Below the pieces are notes generated by a model. It had not been told where the DNA came from, searched no databases, and worked only from the letters and a program-made list of their open reading frames with translations. Below, one piece after another: positions 1 to 7,633 of a stretch of DNA of 64,000 bases (its first letter is position 1; each line of letters opens with the position of its first letter). The stretch lies in NCBI GenBank assembly GCA_014595895.1, contig JABUKB010000001.1:806001-870000 (forward strand). The letters run 5' to 3'. The stretch comes from Lysinibacillus odysseyi. GTDB lineage: Bacteria; Bacillota; Bacilli; Bacillales_A; Planococcaceae. The position numbers and the translations under genes are program-made.

Positions 1-16
1 GATAAATAAACCGAAG

Positions 17-52
17 GACAAAACATATTTTATATGACTAATATGTTTTGTC
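17..52. repeat. Hairpin repeat, copy 1 (terminator-like)
   Basis: A 13-bp perfect inverted repeat (17-29 with 40-52) encloses the ten-base loop TTATATGACT and is followed by a T-run. The same loop and an almost identical stem recur at 9570-9613, where one stem base pair is exchanged on both arms. It probably terminates whatever lies left of the window. The 13 bases at 1-13 match the bases around the stop codon of the IS200-type transposase remnant at the other end of the window (63982-63994). Confidence 0.6.
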
Positions 53-227
53 TTTTTTTAAAATCAGCATAACTGATATTTGAATTAGAGGTATAAAAAT
101 GTGATCAAACGAGGGTTTGATAGCGTTTTGTACTTGATTCAATATAGTTAAAATTTAAAAATGGTTTTTTATGGTAAAATGTGTTGAGAGATTAGAGTAA
201 ACCTAATAATGAAAGGGGCAGCAAGTA

Positions 228-479
228 TTGAAGAAAACATTTAATACACTAGATAAAGTACGTGTTGTAATTGTCTTCTTGTCATTACTAATAGCTATTT
301 TCGCCTCTATGGATGGTTATTACTGGTTAATAAATATAGTGTTCATATTACTAGCCTTAAATTTAATTATTATGGGGATACAGGGTTTCTCTGAAAATAA
401 AACAACAATTTTTTCATATCTGATTCTAGGAATAGCTTTGCTTATAATTTACCTTTCAATAGCACATCTCTTGAATTAA
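228..479 (+). CDS. Small three-helix membrane protein, unknown function
   Basis: This 83-residue protein starts with TTG, placed about nine bases after a GAAAGGGG ribosome binding site. After a short basic N-terminus it has three hydrophobic stretches (about residues 12-28, 31-53 and 60-81), so it is almost certainly an integral membrane protein. It has no recognisable catalytic motif. It resembles the many small DUF-type membrane proteins of Bacillaceae, but I cannot name the family securely. It stands alone: the next plausible reading frame begins 138 bases downstream. Confidence 0.6.
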   Translation: MKKTFNTLDKVRVVIVFLSLLIAIFASMDGYYWLINIVFILLALNLIIMGIQGFSENKTTIFSYLILGIALLIIYLSIAHLLN

Positions 480-617
480 TTGAACGTTTCATTCAACAAG
501 TCTATTCAAAACGTGCCCAAATACCGGTTTGGAAAGGTTATACTTCAATTAACACAGCAGGTTATTACATTAAGAAAACTAAATGTACTTAAAAAAGTTC
601 ATGAATGAGGTGTGAAA

Positions 618-785
618 ATGAGCGATGATACAAATAAGCATAGTGTTGGGCATACGATTTTTAAACCAACGAGAGTACGTCATAAATATCCTCTTATCGA
701 TTTAGTTAAGCAACAAGTAACGTGTAATGTTGTATACAAAGAGAACACATATATGACGGTATATGATAAAAATTTGGCATCTTAA
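618..785 (+). CDS. Possible 55-residue hypothetical protein
   Basis: An ATG follows a TGAGGTG ribosome-binding-like sequence at short spacing and opens a 55-codon frame rich in Lys, Val and Thr. It has no signal peptide, membrane segment or known motif. The 120 bases before it (480-599) also read open in one frame up to a TAA, which suggests this spot may hold the debris of a larger gene. It could be a real small protein or a remnant. Confidence 0.3.
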   Translation: MSDDTNKHSVGHTIFKPTRVRHKYPLIDLVKQQVTCNVVYKENTYMTVYDKNLAS

Positions 786-831
786 AATGACTAAAGCCGT
801 TGATAAATAAAGGTTTAAAGAGGAGAATCAT

Positions 832-1260
832 ATGAAAAAATCCACATATAGATTATTTTCAATTGCTAGCATTTTCATTCTTGCAGGTTGTAGTGCGCAA
901 AATGCAGATTTGACTTGTACTAGAATATTTGGTGAGAACGACAGTCATGTTTCAAAATATTCATTTGAAGACGGAAAAGCTTATCTTTTTGATACGATGA
1001 TTACAGTGCCAGCTACTGGCATAGAGGATCCAATCATTTTTCAAAAAGAATTCAATAAGATTAATGATATAACGGGTTGTACGGGGAGATTTGAAACGAA
1101 AGAAGACGGCTCTCATACATCACAACAAGTGTGTAATTTTAACGAAATGTCAGATGAAGATATTAAAGCGGTGTACATGGATAAGAGGGAAGCGTTACAA
1201 AATACTCGAAAAGAAATTATTAAACATTATGAATATGATGAAGGTATGAAGTGTGAATAA
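832..1260 (+). CDS. Putative lipoprotein, unknown function
   Basis: The ATG follows an AGAGGAG ribosome binding site at good spacing. The 142-residue product begins with a basic, hydrophobic signal peptide ending in the lipobox LAGC, so Cys20 should be lipidated and the protein anchored on the outer face of the membrane. The mature part contains several further cysteines (in LTC, TGC, QVC and the C-terminal KCE), which suggests disulfides. No enzymatic motif is visible. It appears monocistronic. The lipoprotein call is firm; the function is unknown. Confidence 0.75.
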   Translation: MKKSTYRLFSIASIFILAGCSAQNADLTCTRIFGENDSHVSKYSFEDGKAYLFDTMITVPATGIEDPIIFQKEFNKINDITGCTGRFETKEDGSHTSQQVCNFNEMSDEDIKAVYMDKREALQNTRKEIIKHYEYDEGMKCE

Positions 1261-1676
1261 TAAATGTTTGAATATATGTGTTTAGAATTTAACGATTGTC
1301 TTTTTAATCATGTTCGGAAAAGCTTTAATTTTTAACCTTACTTTATAGTAGGAGATTATATTTTATCTTCTAATGAGTAAATCAGTGGTTACAAGACCGC
1401 TAGAGGCAAAAATGCAGAAAGATTAAATAAGGGCTACCAATCCTTAATCCAAATGCTTAAGCAAAAAATCTAGTTTTTAGAACAATTTAGAGACCTTGAG
1501 TAAAAACATCCCAGTAATTATACTGAAATTTACAATCTTAGCATTTAACCATAACAAGGTTAAGTGCTTTCTTTATTTTTTATTCTTACATATAGAAAAG
1601 AACCCATTTCTTCTAAAATGGATTCTTTTTATTTTTTGAAGAATTCTTTATTTCAAAACTAAATGTACCTATTACA
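1261..1676. other. Gap without a recognisable gene
   Basis: These 416 bases hold no convincing reading frame or RNA. The only structure seen is the terminator-like hairpin at 1597-1632. The rest is AT-rich with scattered stops on both strands. Confidence 0.5.
1597..1632. terminator. Terminator-like hairpin between convergent genes
   Basis: AAAGAACCCATTT pairs, with wobble positions, with AAATGGATTCTTTTT around a short loop, and T/A runs flank both sides. It sits between the lipoprotein gene (+) and the permease gene (-) and could stop transcription from both. Confidence 0.55.
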
Positions 1677-2870
1677 CTAATTGCTACTCGTGTCTAGTTC
1701 ACTATTGTTTTCAACCCTCTTACCTATGCTCTTCGCAGATTTTAAAGCGGATAATCCCAGCATTACAAAGGAGATGAGCCCCATTCCTCCCATAACGCCC
1801 ATTCCGTTTTCAAAAAGCCCTTTGTTAAAGAATAAAATATTTCTTAATTCTTCTAAGCTAAAACGAAACGGAACCCAAGAGTACAGATAATCTTTTGTGA
1901 TAGTTGGCAACATTTCTGGAGCCATCGTTAAAATGGGCATTGCAAATAAAAATAGCAAAATGAGTATCGGTGACGCTAAATAGCCAATCAAATTCAGCAA
2001 AGCACTTTGCAGAAGGAAAAAGCACAAGCCTATAGTAAACAGTGCAAAAAACATGGTAGTTTCATTAGAAGTGCCTACATCTAGTACATGTACCGATACT
2101 AGTACGATAATGAGGGAAACTGCTATTGTATATAAAATACCGGATAATATTTGTCCCGCGATTAACCCTATAGTCAAAGCTCCATTGTTTAATTTTCTCG
2201 CGATTGTAAAGAGGACCATAGCACTTATAAATGTGCCAAGCCACAATATTTGTGTGAAAAGTGCTGGTGTGTTGCCATTTGCATTGTTTGCAGGAACTGG
2301 ATTGATTTTCTCTGTAGTAATGGTTACAGGACTTGAGAGTAGCTTTGCCAAATCAGTAGTTAAAGGAACTTCCATCTCTTCCATTTTTGTATAAAGTTGT
2401 AATTGAATTTGATAACTAAAATTTGTTACTACTTCTCTCGCTGCTTGGTTGGCTAAATTTACCCCGACTTGATTCATTCCTTCATTCATGATGATGTGGG
2501 TTTCCGGTTTAGTTGGATTATCCGTTAGCAGAGAGAAAATATTTTTTGATAATTTCTCTGGCAACACAATCGTTGCATACTGTTCTTTATTGTTCATGGC
2601 CATAACGGCTTCATTTTTTTCCTCAAAGATTTTCCATTCGATACTTGTCGATTCATTTCTCTTGAGTTCTCCTACTAGCATTTCACCAAAATTAACTACT
2701 TCTCCAGTCAGAAGTTTTATCCCTTTATCTTCTATTACGACAGCTACCGGCAGTTTTTTCGGTATGGGATTAACCGAAGATCCCATAAATGCTAAGGTAA
2801 TGATGCTTGTTGCAAGTATAATAATTCCTATCCCCATCCAAAGCAATTTTTTCTTCAATAATGATATCAA
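1677..2870 (-). CDS. ABC-2-type membrane permease (YhgE/Pip-like)
   Basis: The product is an integral membrane protein with one N-terminal helix, a large extracytoplasmic region of roughly 190 residues, and about five helices in the C-terminal half. This is the architecture of ABC-2 permeases and YhgE/Pip-type exporters. An ATG exists at 2897 but has no ribosome binding site. A GAGGAGG sequence lies inside that longer frame, seven bases before a TTG at 2870, so I take the TTG as the true start (397 residues). No ATPase gene adjoins it. The divergent TetR-family gene beside it, with a palindrome between them, suggests substrate-induced expression and a role in drug or peptide export. The substrate is unknown. 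Confidence 0.7.
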   Translation of the reverse strand: MISLLKKKLLWMGIGIIILATSIITLAFMGSSVNPIPKKLPVAVVIEDKGIKLLTGEVVNFGEMLVGELKRNESTSIEWKIFEEKNEAVMAMNNKEQYATIVLPEKLSKNIFSLLTDNPTKPETHIIMNEGMNQVGVNLANQAAREVVTNFSYQIQLQLYTKMEEMEVPLTTDLAKLLSSPVTITTEKINPVPANNANGNTPALFTQILWLGTFISAMVLFTIARKLNNGALTIGLIAGQILSGILYTIAVSLIIVLVSVHVLDVGTSNETTMFFALFTIGLCFFLLQSALLNLIGYLASPILILLFLFAMPILTMAPEMLPTITKDYLYSWVPFRFSLEELRNILFFNKGLFENGMGVMGGMGLISFVMLGLSALKSAKSIGKRVENNSELDTSSN

Positions 2871-2894
2871 AGCGTGTTCCTCCTCTTTAATAGA

Positions 2895-2920
2895 CATCTT
2901 GTTGATTAATTAACAAGATG
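2895..2920. promoter_or_regulatory. Palindrome, probable TetR-family operator
   Basis: CATCTTGTT and AACAAGATG form perfect 9-bp arms around an eight-base AT-rich centre. The site lies in the divergent intergenic region, just upstream of the preferred TTG start of the permease and before the TetR gene. A further GTTGATTAA half-site-like sequence occurs about 80 bases away near 2980. Position and symmetry fit an autoregulatory operator. Confidence 0.6.
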
Positions 2921-3048
2921 TTGTGTATAATGTCATTATAGGAAATATTCCCAATAGTTCAATGCTCAATTTACTTTGTTTTGTTGATTAAGCGATATTT
3001 TCACAATGATTGTTGTATATTCTACAAATTGAAAAAGGGTGTGGGGAA

Positions 3049-3675
3049 TTGACAAAAAAGGCGGATTTACGTGTATTGAAGACGCAAAAACTAATAAAAG
3101 AGGCGTTTATCTCCCTTTTAGAGAGAAAGGGGTTTGAATCTATTACGATTCAAGATATTGCAGATGAGGCTCTTATTAATAGAGCTACATTTTATTTACA
3201 CTATCAGGATAAATTTGATCTGCTCGAACAGATCACCAACACCTACTTGAATGAATTAATGGATACAGTAGATATTACCTTTCACCTGAATAAAGGAGAG
3301 GTTAACGTCAATCGATTCAAAATTACGTTAAAAAAAGTACTTGAAAATATCGAGAAGAATAAGTTGTTTTATCAAGTTATGCTAGGTCCAAATGGAATCC
3401 CTAACTTTACGAATAAGATTGAAAAATTATTATCAGACAAATTTAAGATGACCTTTACTTCTGTCTATGGGAACCTAGATCAATTGGAGGTCCCTGTGGA
3501 TTTAATCCTCAATTTTATCAGCTCCGCGTATATAGGTGTACTCAAGTGGTGGCTTAGTGATGCAGGCAGTACGTATTCAGTTGATTTTATGGTCGAGCAG
3601 CTTGCAACTTTAATTACAAAGGGACCTATTAATGCCATAGGACATAAAATGATTTTTCGGGAGGAAAATCATTAG
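3049..3675 (+). CDS. TetR/AcrR-family transcriptional regulator
   Basis: A TTG start follows GGGTGTGGGG and gives a 208-residue protein. The N-terminal 50 residues carry the typical TetR helix-turn-helix, with the signatures SITIQDIADEA and NRATFYLHY. The rest is an all-helical ligand-binding and dimerisation domain of the kind Pfam calls TetR_C. It is divergent from the permease at 1677-2870, and a 26-bp palindrome lies between them, so it most likely represses that permease and perhaps itself until a ligand binds. Confidence 0.88.
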   Translation: MTKKADLRVLKTQKLIKEAFISLLERKGFESITIQDIADEALINRATFYLHYQDKFDLLEQITNTYLNELMDTVDITFHLNKGEVNVNRFKITLKKVLENIEKNKLFYQVMLGPNGIPNFTNKIEKLLSDKFKMTFTSVYGNLDQLEVPVDLILNFISSAYIGVLKWWLSDAGSTYSVDFMVEQLATLITKGPINAIGHKMIFREENH

Positions 3676-3762
3676 AAAAGGTGACAGGAAATCGGAATTA
3701 AATTGAATTGCCTATTGAATTTAATATATAGAAAATCTTATGTTCATTTGGAGGGGGAAGTA

Positions 3763-4401
3763 ATGGATAAGTCTTATAAAATAGCCTTAATTGGCGGGAC
3801 GGGAAAGGTTGGACGTTATATTGCTACTAAAGCATTACAGAATGGATACCAAGTTCGTATGCTTGTTAGAAACCCAGATAAGTTAACTTTAAGAGACAAT
3901 AGAATTGAGATAGTAGAAGGAAATGTACAAAATTTCGAGAATATTCAAAAACTGCTAAAGGATTGTCAAATAGTAATCAATACTTTTGGTCAGCCTATTA
4001 AGGAAGAGCCCATGTATAGCAGTGTAACTAAAAAAATACTTGAGGTAATGAATGACTTTCAGATAGATCGTTATATTGGTGTTACAGGTGGTTCGCTTAC
4101 TATTGACGGTGATAAAAAAAGCATGATAAACAGGGTTGGAGCAAAGATGTTTGAAATTATCTATTCTAAAATGATGATAGATAAGCAAAGGGAATGGCAT
4201 ATTCTTAACGCTAATAAACTTATTAAATGGACACTAATTAGGCTCCCATTTATAGATGATAGAAAAGAAATTGGATATATAAAAGAAAATCTTATAGATA
4301 TGCCAGGAACAAAAATTACTAGTCAAGATATTGCCACGTTCATTATTAATCAAATTGAAAATTCAAGGTATGTGCATAAAGCCCCGTTTATCTCAAATTA
4401 G
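3763..4401 (+). CDS. NAD(P)-binding, NmrA-like/atypical SDR family protein
   Basis: The start is the ATG preceded by GGAGGGGG; an upstream in-frame start at 3703 lacks such a site. The 212-residue protein opens with a Rossmann nucleotide-binding loop (GGTGKVGRYIA), followed by alternating strands and helices typical of NAD(P)H-binding NmrA-like oxidoreductases or flavin-reductase-like proteins. The substrate cannot be told from sequence. It lies 87 bases after the TetR gene on the same strand and may belong to the same resistance-type unit. Confidence 0.75.
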   Translation: MDKSYKIALIGGTGKVGRYIATKALQNGYQVRMLVRNPDKLTLRDNRIEIVEGNVQNFENIQKLLKDCQIVINTFGQPIKEEPMYSSVTKKILEVMNDFQIDRYIGVTGGSLTIDGDKKSMINRVGAKMFEIIYSKMMIDKQREWHILNANKLIKWTLIRLPFIDDRKEIGYIKENLIDMPGTKITSQDIATFIINQIENSRYVHKAPFISN

Positions 4402-4448
4402 CCAATTAAACTAATGATAGATATAATGCTAAATGGAGGCGGAAAACA

Positions 4449-4997
4449 ATGGGGTTTACCATGATAATTGCATTTCTTTTGCTTATATCATTTGTTGGCG
4501 TTATAGTAACTAAAAAATGGAAGGTCTTTATTATCTTTGCCGTTTGTCTTACGGTAGTTATTATATCAGTATTCAAGTTTCCAGTGTTATTTCAAAAGAG
4601 CACTGAATTATCAGGTGAGGGTTTAAATCAAGTAAAAGTTGGTTCCTTGATTGATAAGGAAGATACATCTCAAATAAAAGATAATGTGATTTACCTTGCT
4701 TTGAAGCGTAATCCTGGAATTTTAGTACGGGTGGAAAAAGATATAATTAAGGAATTAACCTTGGTTACTGAACCTATAAATACATCGATATCTACAATGA
4801 AAGGAATTAATATGAAAAGTACATTCGCCGAGGTCGTTCATAATTATGGTGAATCTTATAGAAAGCTAAGATTTGTGGAGATGTATGGCGTTGGAATCGA
4901 GTACAGGGATAAGAAAAACGGAATCATTATTCAATTCTTTTTTGATGATGATGAACCGAATAGTCAGGTACGCAATATAGAGATTATAAAAAAATAA
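4449..4997 (+). CDS. Membrane-anchored hypothetical protein
   Basis: The ATG follows GGAGGCGG. The 182-residue product has two closely spaced hydrophobic helices in the first 45 residues, then a soluble domain with alternating charged and hydrophobic strands, presumably outside the membrane. I recognise no family. The soluble part contains a GNY/GESYRKLR-type stretch but no catalytic pattern. It ends before a CAATCGGGCGC-type repeat and a strong terminator. Confidence 0.6.
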   Translation: MGFTMIIAFLLLISFVGVIVTKKWKVFIIFAVCLTVVIISVFKFPVLFQKSTELSGEGLNQVKVGSLIDKEDTSQIKDNVIYLALKRNPGILVRVEKDIIKELTLVTEPINTSISTMKGINMKSTFAEVVHNYGESYRKLRFVEMYGVGIEYRDKKNGIIIQFFFDDDEPNSQVRNIEIIKK

Positions 4998-5112
4998 AGG
5001 GTTTTTATAAGTTGCAGTATTTTTTAGTCGTTTACAAACGTTTCTAATACAACCTTGTAAGTATGCTGGTCAAAAGCTATAAAGATGGGTTAGGCAAACC
5101 TCAACTTATATC

Positions 5113-5185
5113 ACTATCGGGCGCTTTTCCGAAGTAAAGGCAAAAGTCCAATTTTTCAATTTTAATGCTGAGAAATTGGACTTTT
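5113..5185 (+). terminator. ATCGGGCGC repeat followed by a strong terminator
   Basis: The intergenic repeat core ATCGGGCGCTTTT (from 5115) precedes a 17-bp hairpin (5142-5158 with 5169-5185) and a T-run. The same arrangement recurs at 13413-13483 with a different but still complementary stem sequence, so the pair behaves as one composite element. Confidence 0.7.
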
Positions 5186-5230
5186 TATATTTGCCTATAG
5201 TGCAAAATAACTCCTAAGTGACATATCTTC

Positions 5231-5260
5231 TTGACATTCCCCCCACTCACACATTATTAT
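5231..5260 (+). promoter_or_regulatory. Sigma-A promoter of the MarR-ABC exporter unit
   Basis: TTGACA (5231-5236) and TATTAT (5255-5260) are separated by 18 bases and lie 35 bases before the marR start codon. The spacer contains an unusual run of six C residues. Confidence 0.65.
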
Positions 5261-5273
5261 CTTACAGTGTAAG
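5261..5273. promoter_or_regulatory. MarR operator candidate, site 1
   Basis: CTTACAGTGTAAG is a perfect inverted repeat around a central G, directly downstream of the -10 box. A near copy, CTTACACTATAAG, is found at 5747-5759 in front of the exporter genes, which supports recognition by the MarR protein encoded between them. Confidence 0.6.
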
Positions 5274-5294
5274 TTAAATTAGGAGGTAATCACC

Positions 5295-5699
5295 ATAGAT
5301 TATAAAAAGTTAGCAGAGGATTTATTTGAATTCATGGCGAGGTGTCCAAAAATACCGATGCAAGAACCGCAGGAATTTACTCGCGGGGAAATTGGGATTC
5401 TTGTTTATTTACATTTTAATAGTGACAGTGTAACCTCTGGAGATTTAAGTGAAAGTTTATCCGTTAGTACTGGTCGGGTGGCAACAGCCCTAAAAGGTCT
5501 TGAAAAAAAGGGATTCATTATTCGCCGAACAGATTTGTCCGATAAACGGAGGGTGAATGTATTGATTACGGAAGCAGGTAGAAAGCTTGTGCTTGACAAA
5601 CATCAAATTGGAATTGAAAAAATGGCGAAGGCTCTTCGGAAGCTGGATGAGGAAGAGGCAATAGAATTTGTTCGCCTTGTGAAAAAAGTCATCGCCTAA
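5295..5699 (+). CDS. MarR-family transcriptional regulator (apparent AUA start)
   Basis: The frame encodes a winged-helix MarR regulator of about 134 residues. It has a recognition-helix region (LSVSTGRVATALKGLEKKGF) and a wing (RRTDLSDKRRVNVLIT). A perfect AGGAGG lies at 5281-5286, and the codon at the expected spacing is ATA (5295). No ATG, GTG or TTG exists between the upstream in-frame stop at 5280-5282 and Met at 5334. Starting at 5334 would remove the first helix and leave the ribosome binding site unused, so translation probably begins at AUA, or the ATG has mutated. Operators before this gene and before the ABC genes suggest it represses the exporter. Confidence 0.8.
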   Translation: MDYKKLAEDLFEFMARCPKIPMQEPQEFTRGEIGILVYLHFNSDSVTSGDLSESLSVSTGRVATALKGLEKKGFIIRRTDLSDKRRVNVLITEAGRKLVLDKHQIGIEKMAKALRKLDEEEAIEFVRLVKKVIA

Positions 5700-5746
5700 A
5701 TGAAAATGGAGCTCCAAGGGAACTCCATCTATTTTTCTTAAGTTCC

Positions 5747-5759
5747 TTACACTATAAGA
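5747..5759. promoter_or_regulatory. MarR operator candidate, site 2
   Basis: CTTACACTATAAG matches the site at 5261-5273 at 11 of 13 positions and lies between marR and the first ABC gene. A weak hairpin at 5704-5735 separates it from marR. Confidence 0.5.
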
Positions 5760-5869
5760 TAAATAAATTGGAGGAATATAGGCTGGAGTTTTTTTAGTGT
5801 AGGTTGGGTATCAACAGCCTTAAAAGTAAAATTTGGACCGCAAGTGACTTGATTAAAAGGGGAGAAATT

Positions 5870-7633
5870 ATGTTAAAAATCTTCAAATACTTAAAAAGGA
5901 ATGAATGGCTACTCGTACTAGTTAGTATTGTCTTTATCGTGGTCCAAGTATGGCTTGATTTAAAGCTGCCAGATTATATGGCTGAAATTACGACATTGAT
6001 TCAAACAGAAGGCACGGGGACTTCGGAGCTGATGGTTCCGGGTTTATATATGCTGCTATGTGCAATTGGGAGTATGGTGGCTGCCATTATTGTTAGTTTT
6101 TTTGCGGCAAAGGTTGCAGCTGGATTGTCCATGCGCCTTCGTGGAATGGTATTTGATAAAACATTATCATTTTCTATGGAAGAAATTAATGGATTTTCAA
6201 CAGCAAGTTTAATTACGCGCTCCACAAACGATATTACCCAAATTCAACTTATTGTAGCAATGGGATTGCAATTAATCATAAAGGCTCCCATTTTAGCGGT
6301 TTGGGCCGTTATCAAAATTTCAGGGAAAAGCTGGCAGTGGACGGCTGCAACAGGTGGAGCTGTCGGTGCCTTGATTATCATGCTTGCTGTCATCATTATT
6401 CTGGTCATGCCAAAATTTCAAAGCATCCAGCGTCTGACAGATAATTTGAACCGTGTCACACGTGAAAATTTAACTGGGCTTCGTGTTGTTCGTGCTTATA
6501 ATTCTGAAAGATACCAAGAAGGGAAATTTGAAAAAGCCAATAATGACCTAACGAAAACAAATCTTTTTGCCAATCGATTATTAGCCTTTTTTAGCCCAGG
6601 TATGATGTTTATTATGTCGGGTTTAAGTGTCGCTATCTATTGGATTGGTGCCCACTTAATCAATGCAGCAGCTATACCTGACCGTATTGGAGTATTTTCA
6701 AATATGGTAGTCTTCTCATCTTACGCTGTACAAGTGGTCATGGCGTTTATGATGGTCAGTATGATCTTCATTATGATGCCTCGCGCCGCTGTCTCTGCAA
6801 AGCGGGTTATGGAAGTACTAGAAACAGAGTCAAAAATTATTGATGGAAATGTAACCGAAGGCAAAAATAGCATGGCAGGAGAAGTAGAATTCCGAAATGT
6901 AAGCTTTAAATATCCTGATGCAGAGGCACCAATCTTGCAAAATGTTACTTTTAAAGCTCAAAAAGGGGAAACGGTTGCTTTGATCGGTTCAACTGGAAGC
7001 GGAAAAACAAGTGTGATCAATTTAATTCCACGATTCTATGATGCGACCGATGGGGAAGTGTTGGTCGATGGTGTCAATGTAAAAAACTTTACACAAGAAG
7101 CTCTTCATAACAAAATTGGTTATGTACCGCAGCGTGCCGTTTTATTCAGCGGAACGGTAGCATCCAACGTAGCATATGGAGATAATGGAAAAATGAAATC
7201 AACAGAGGATAGGCTTAAAAAGGCGGTAGAGATTGCACAAGGTAAGGAATTTGTTGAAAAAATGGAAGGACAATATGAAGGACATATTTCGCAGGGCGGG
7301 GGGAACATATCAGGTGGACAAAAGCAAAGATTGTCGATTGCCCGTGCCATTTATCGCGAACCGGAAATCTATATATTCGATGATTCCTTTTCAGCTCTTG
7401 ACTATAAAACCGATCGCATCTTACGTTCTGCACTCAAAAAAGGAACAAAAGATACTACTACCCTAATTGTGGCACAGAGAATTGGCACCATTAAAAATGC
7501 GGACCGAATTATCGTAATGGAAGAGGGCAGAGTGGTCGGAAACGGTACCCACGAGGAATTACTGGAAAGCTGTAAAACCTATCAGGAAATCGCATATTCA
7601 CAGCTTTCGAAGGAGGAACTATCACATGGCTAA
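5870..7633 (+). CDS. Heterodimeric ABC exporter, subunit A (degenerate ATP site)
   Basis: The start is the ATG after AAAAGGGGAG, giving 587 residues. Six membrane helices form the exporter core (about residues 1-320), followed by an ATPase domain with Walker A GSTGSGKT (about residue 373) and signature SGGQKQRLS. In Walker B the catalytic glutamate is replaced by aspartate (FDDSFSALD, D505). In heterodimeric multidrug exporters such as LmrCD, BmrCD and TM287/288 this marks the subunit that builds the non-hydrolytic site. The next gene overlaps it by eight bases and supplies the partner. MarR control suggests export of a drug or toxic compound. Confidence 0.9.
   Translation: MLKIFKYLKRNEWLLVLVSIVFIVVQVWLDLKLPDYMAEITTLIQTEGTGTSELMVPGLYMLLCAIGSMVAAIIVSFFAAKVAAGLSMRLRGMVFDKTLSFSMEEINGFSTASLITRSTNDITQIQLIVAMGLQLIIKAPILAVWAVIKISGKSWQWTAATGGAVGALIIMLAVIIILVMPKFQSIQRLTDNLNRVTRENLTGLRVVRAYNSERYQEGKFEKANNDLTKTNLFANRLLAFFSPGMMFIMSGLSVAIYWIGAHLINAAAIPDRIGVFSNMVVFSSYAVQVVMAFMMVSMIFIMMPRAAVSAKRVMEVLETESKIIDGNVTEGKNSMAGEVEFRNVSFKYPDAEAPILQNVTFKAQKGETVALIGSTGSGKTSVINLIPRFYDATDGEVLVDGVNVKNFTQEALHNKIGYVPQRAVLFSGTVASNVAYGDNGKMKSTEDRLKKAVEIAQGKEFVEKMEGQYEGHISQGGGNISGGQKQRLSIARAIYREPEIYIFDDSFSALDYKTDRILRSALKKGTKDTTTLIVAQRIGTIKNADRIIVMEEGRVVGNGTHEELLESCKTYQEIAYSQLSKEELSHG

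Noticed and set aside
5786..5850. A stretch before the exporter that reads SVGWVSTALK, similar to the MarR helix STGRVATALK
   Set aside because: It might be a relic of a second marR gene, but the match is only about ten codons and is followed by a stop. Too short to annotate.
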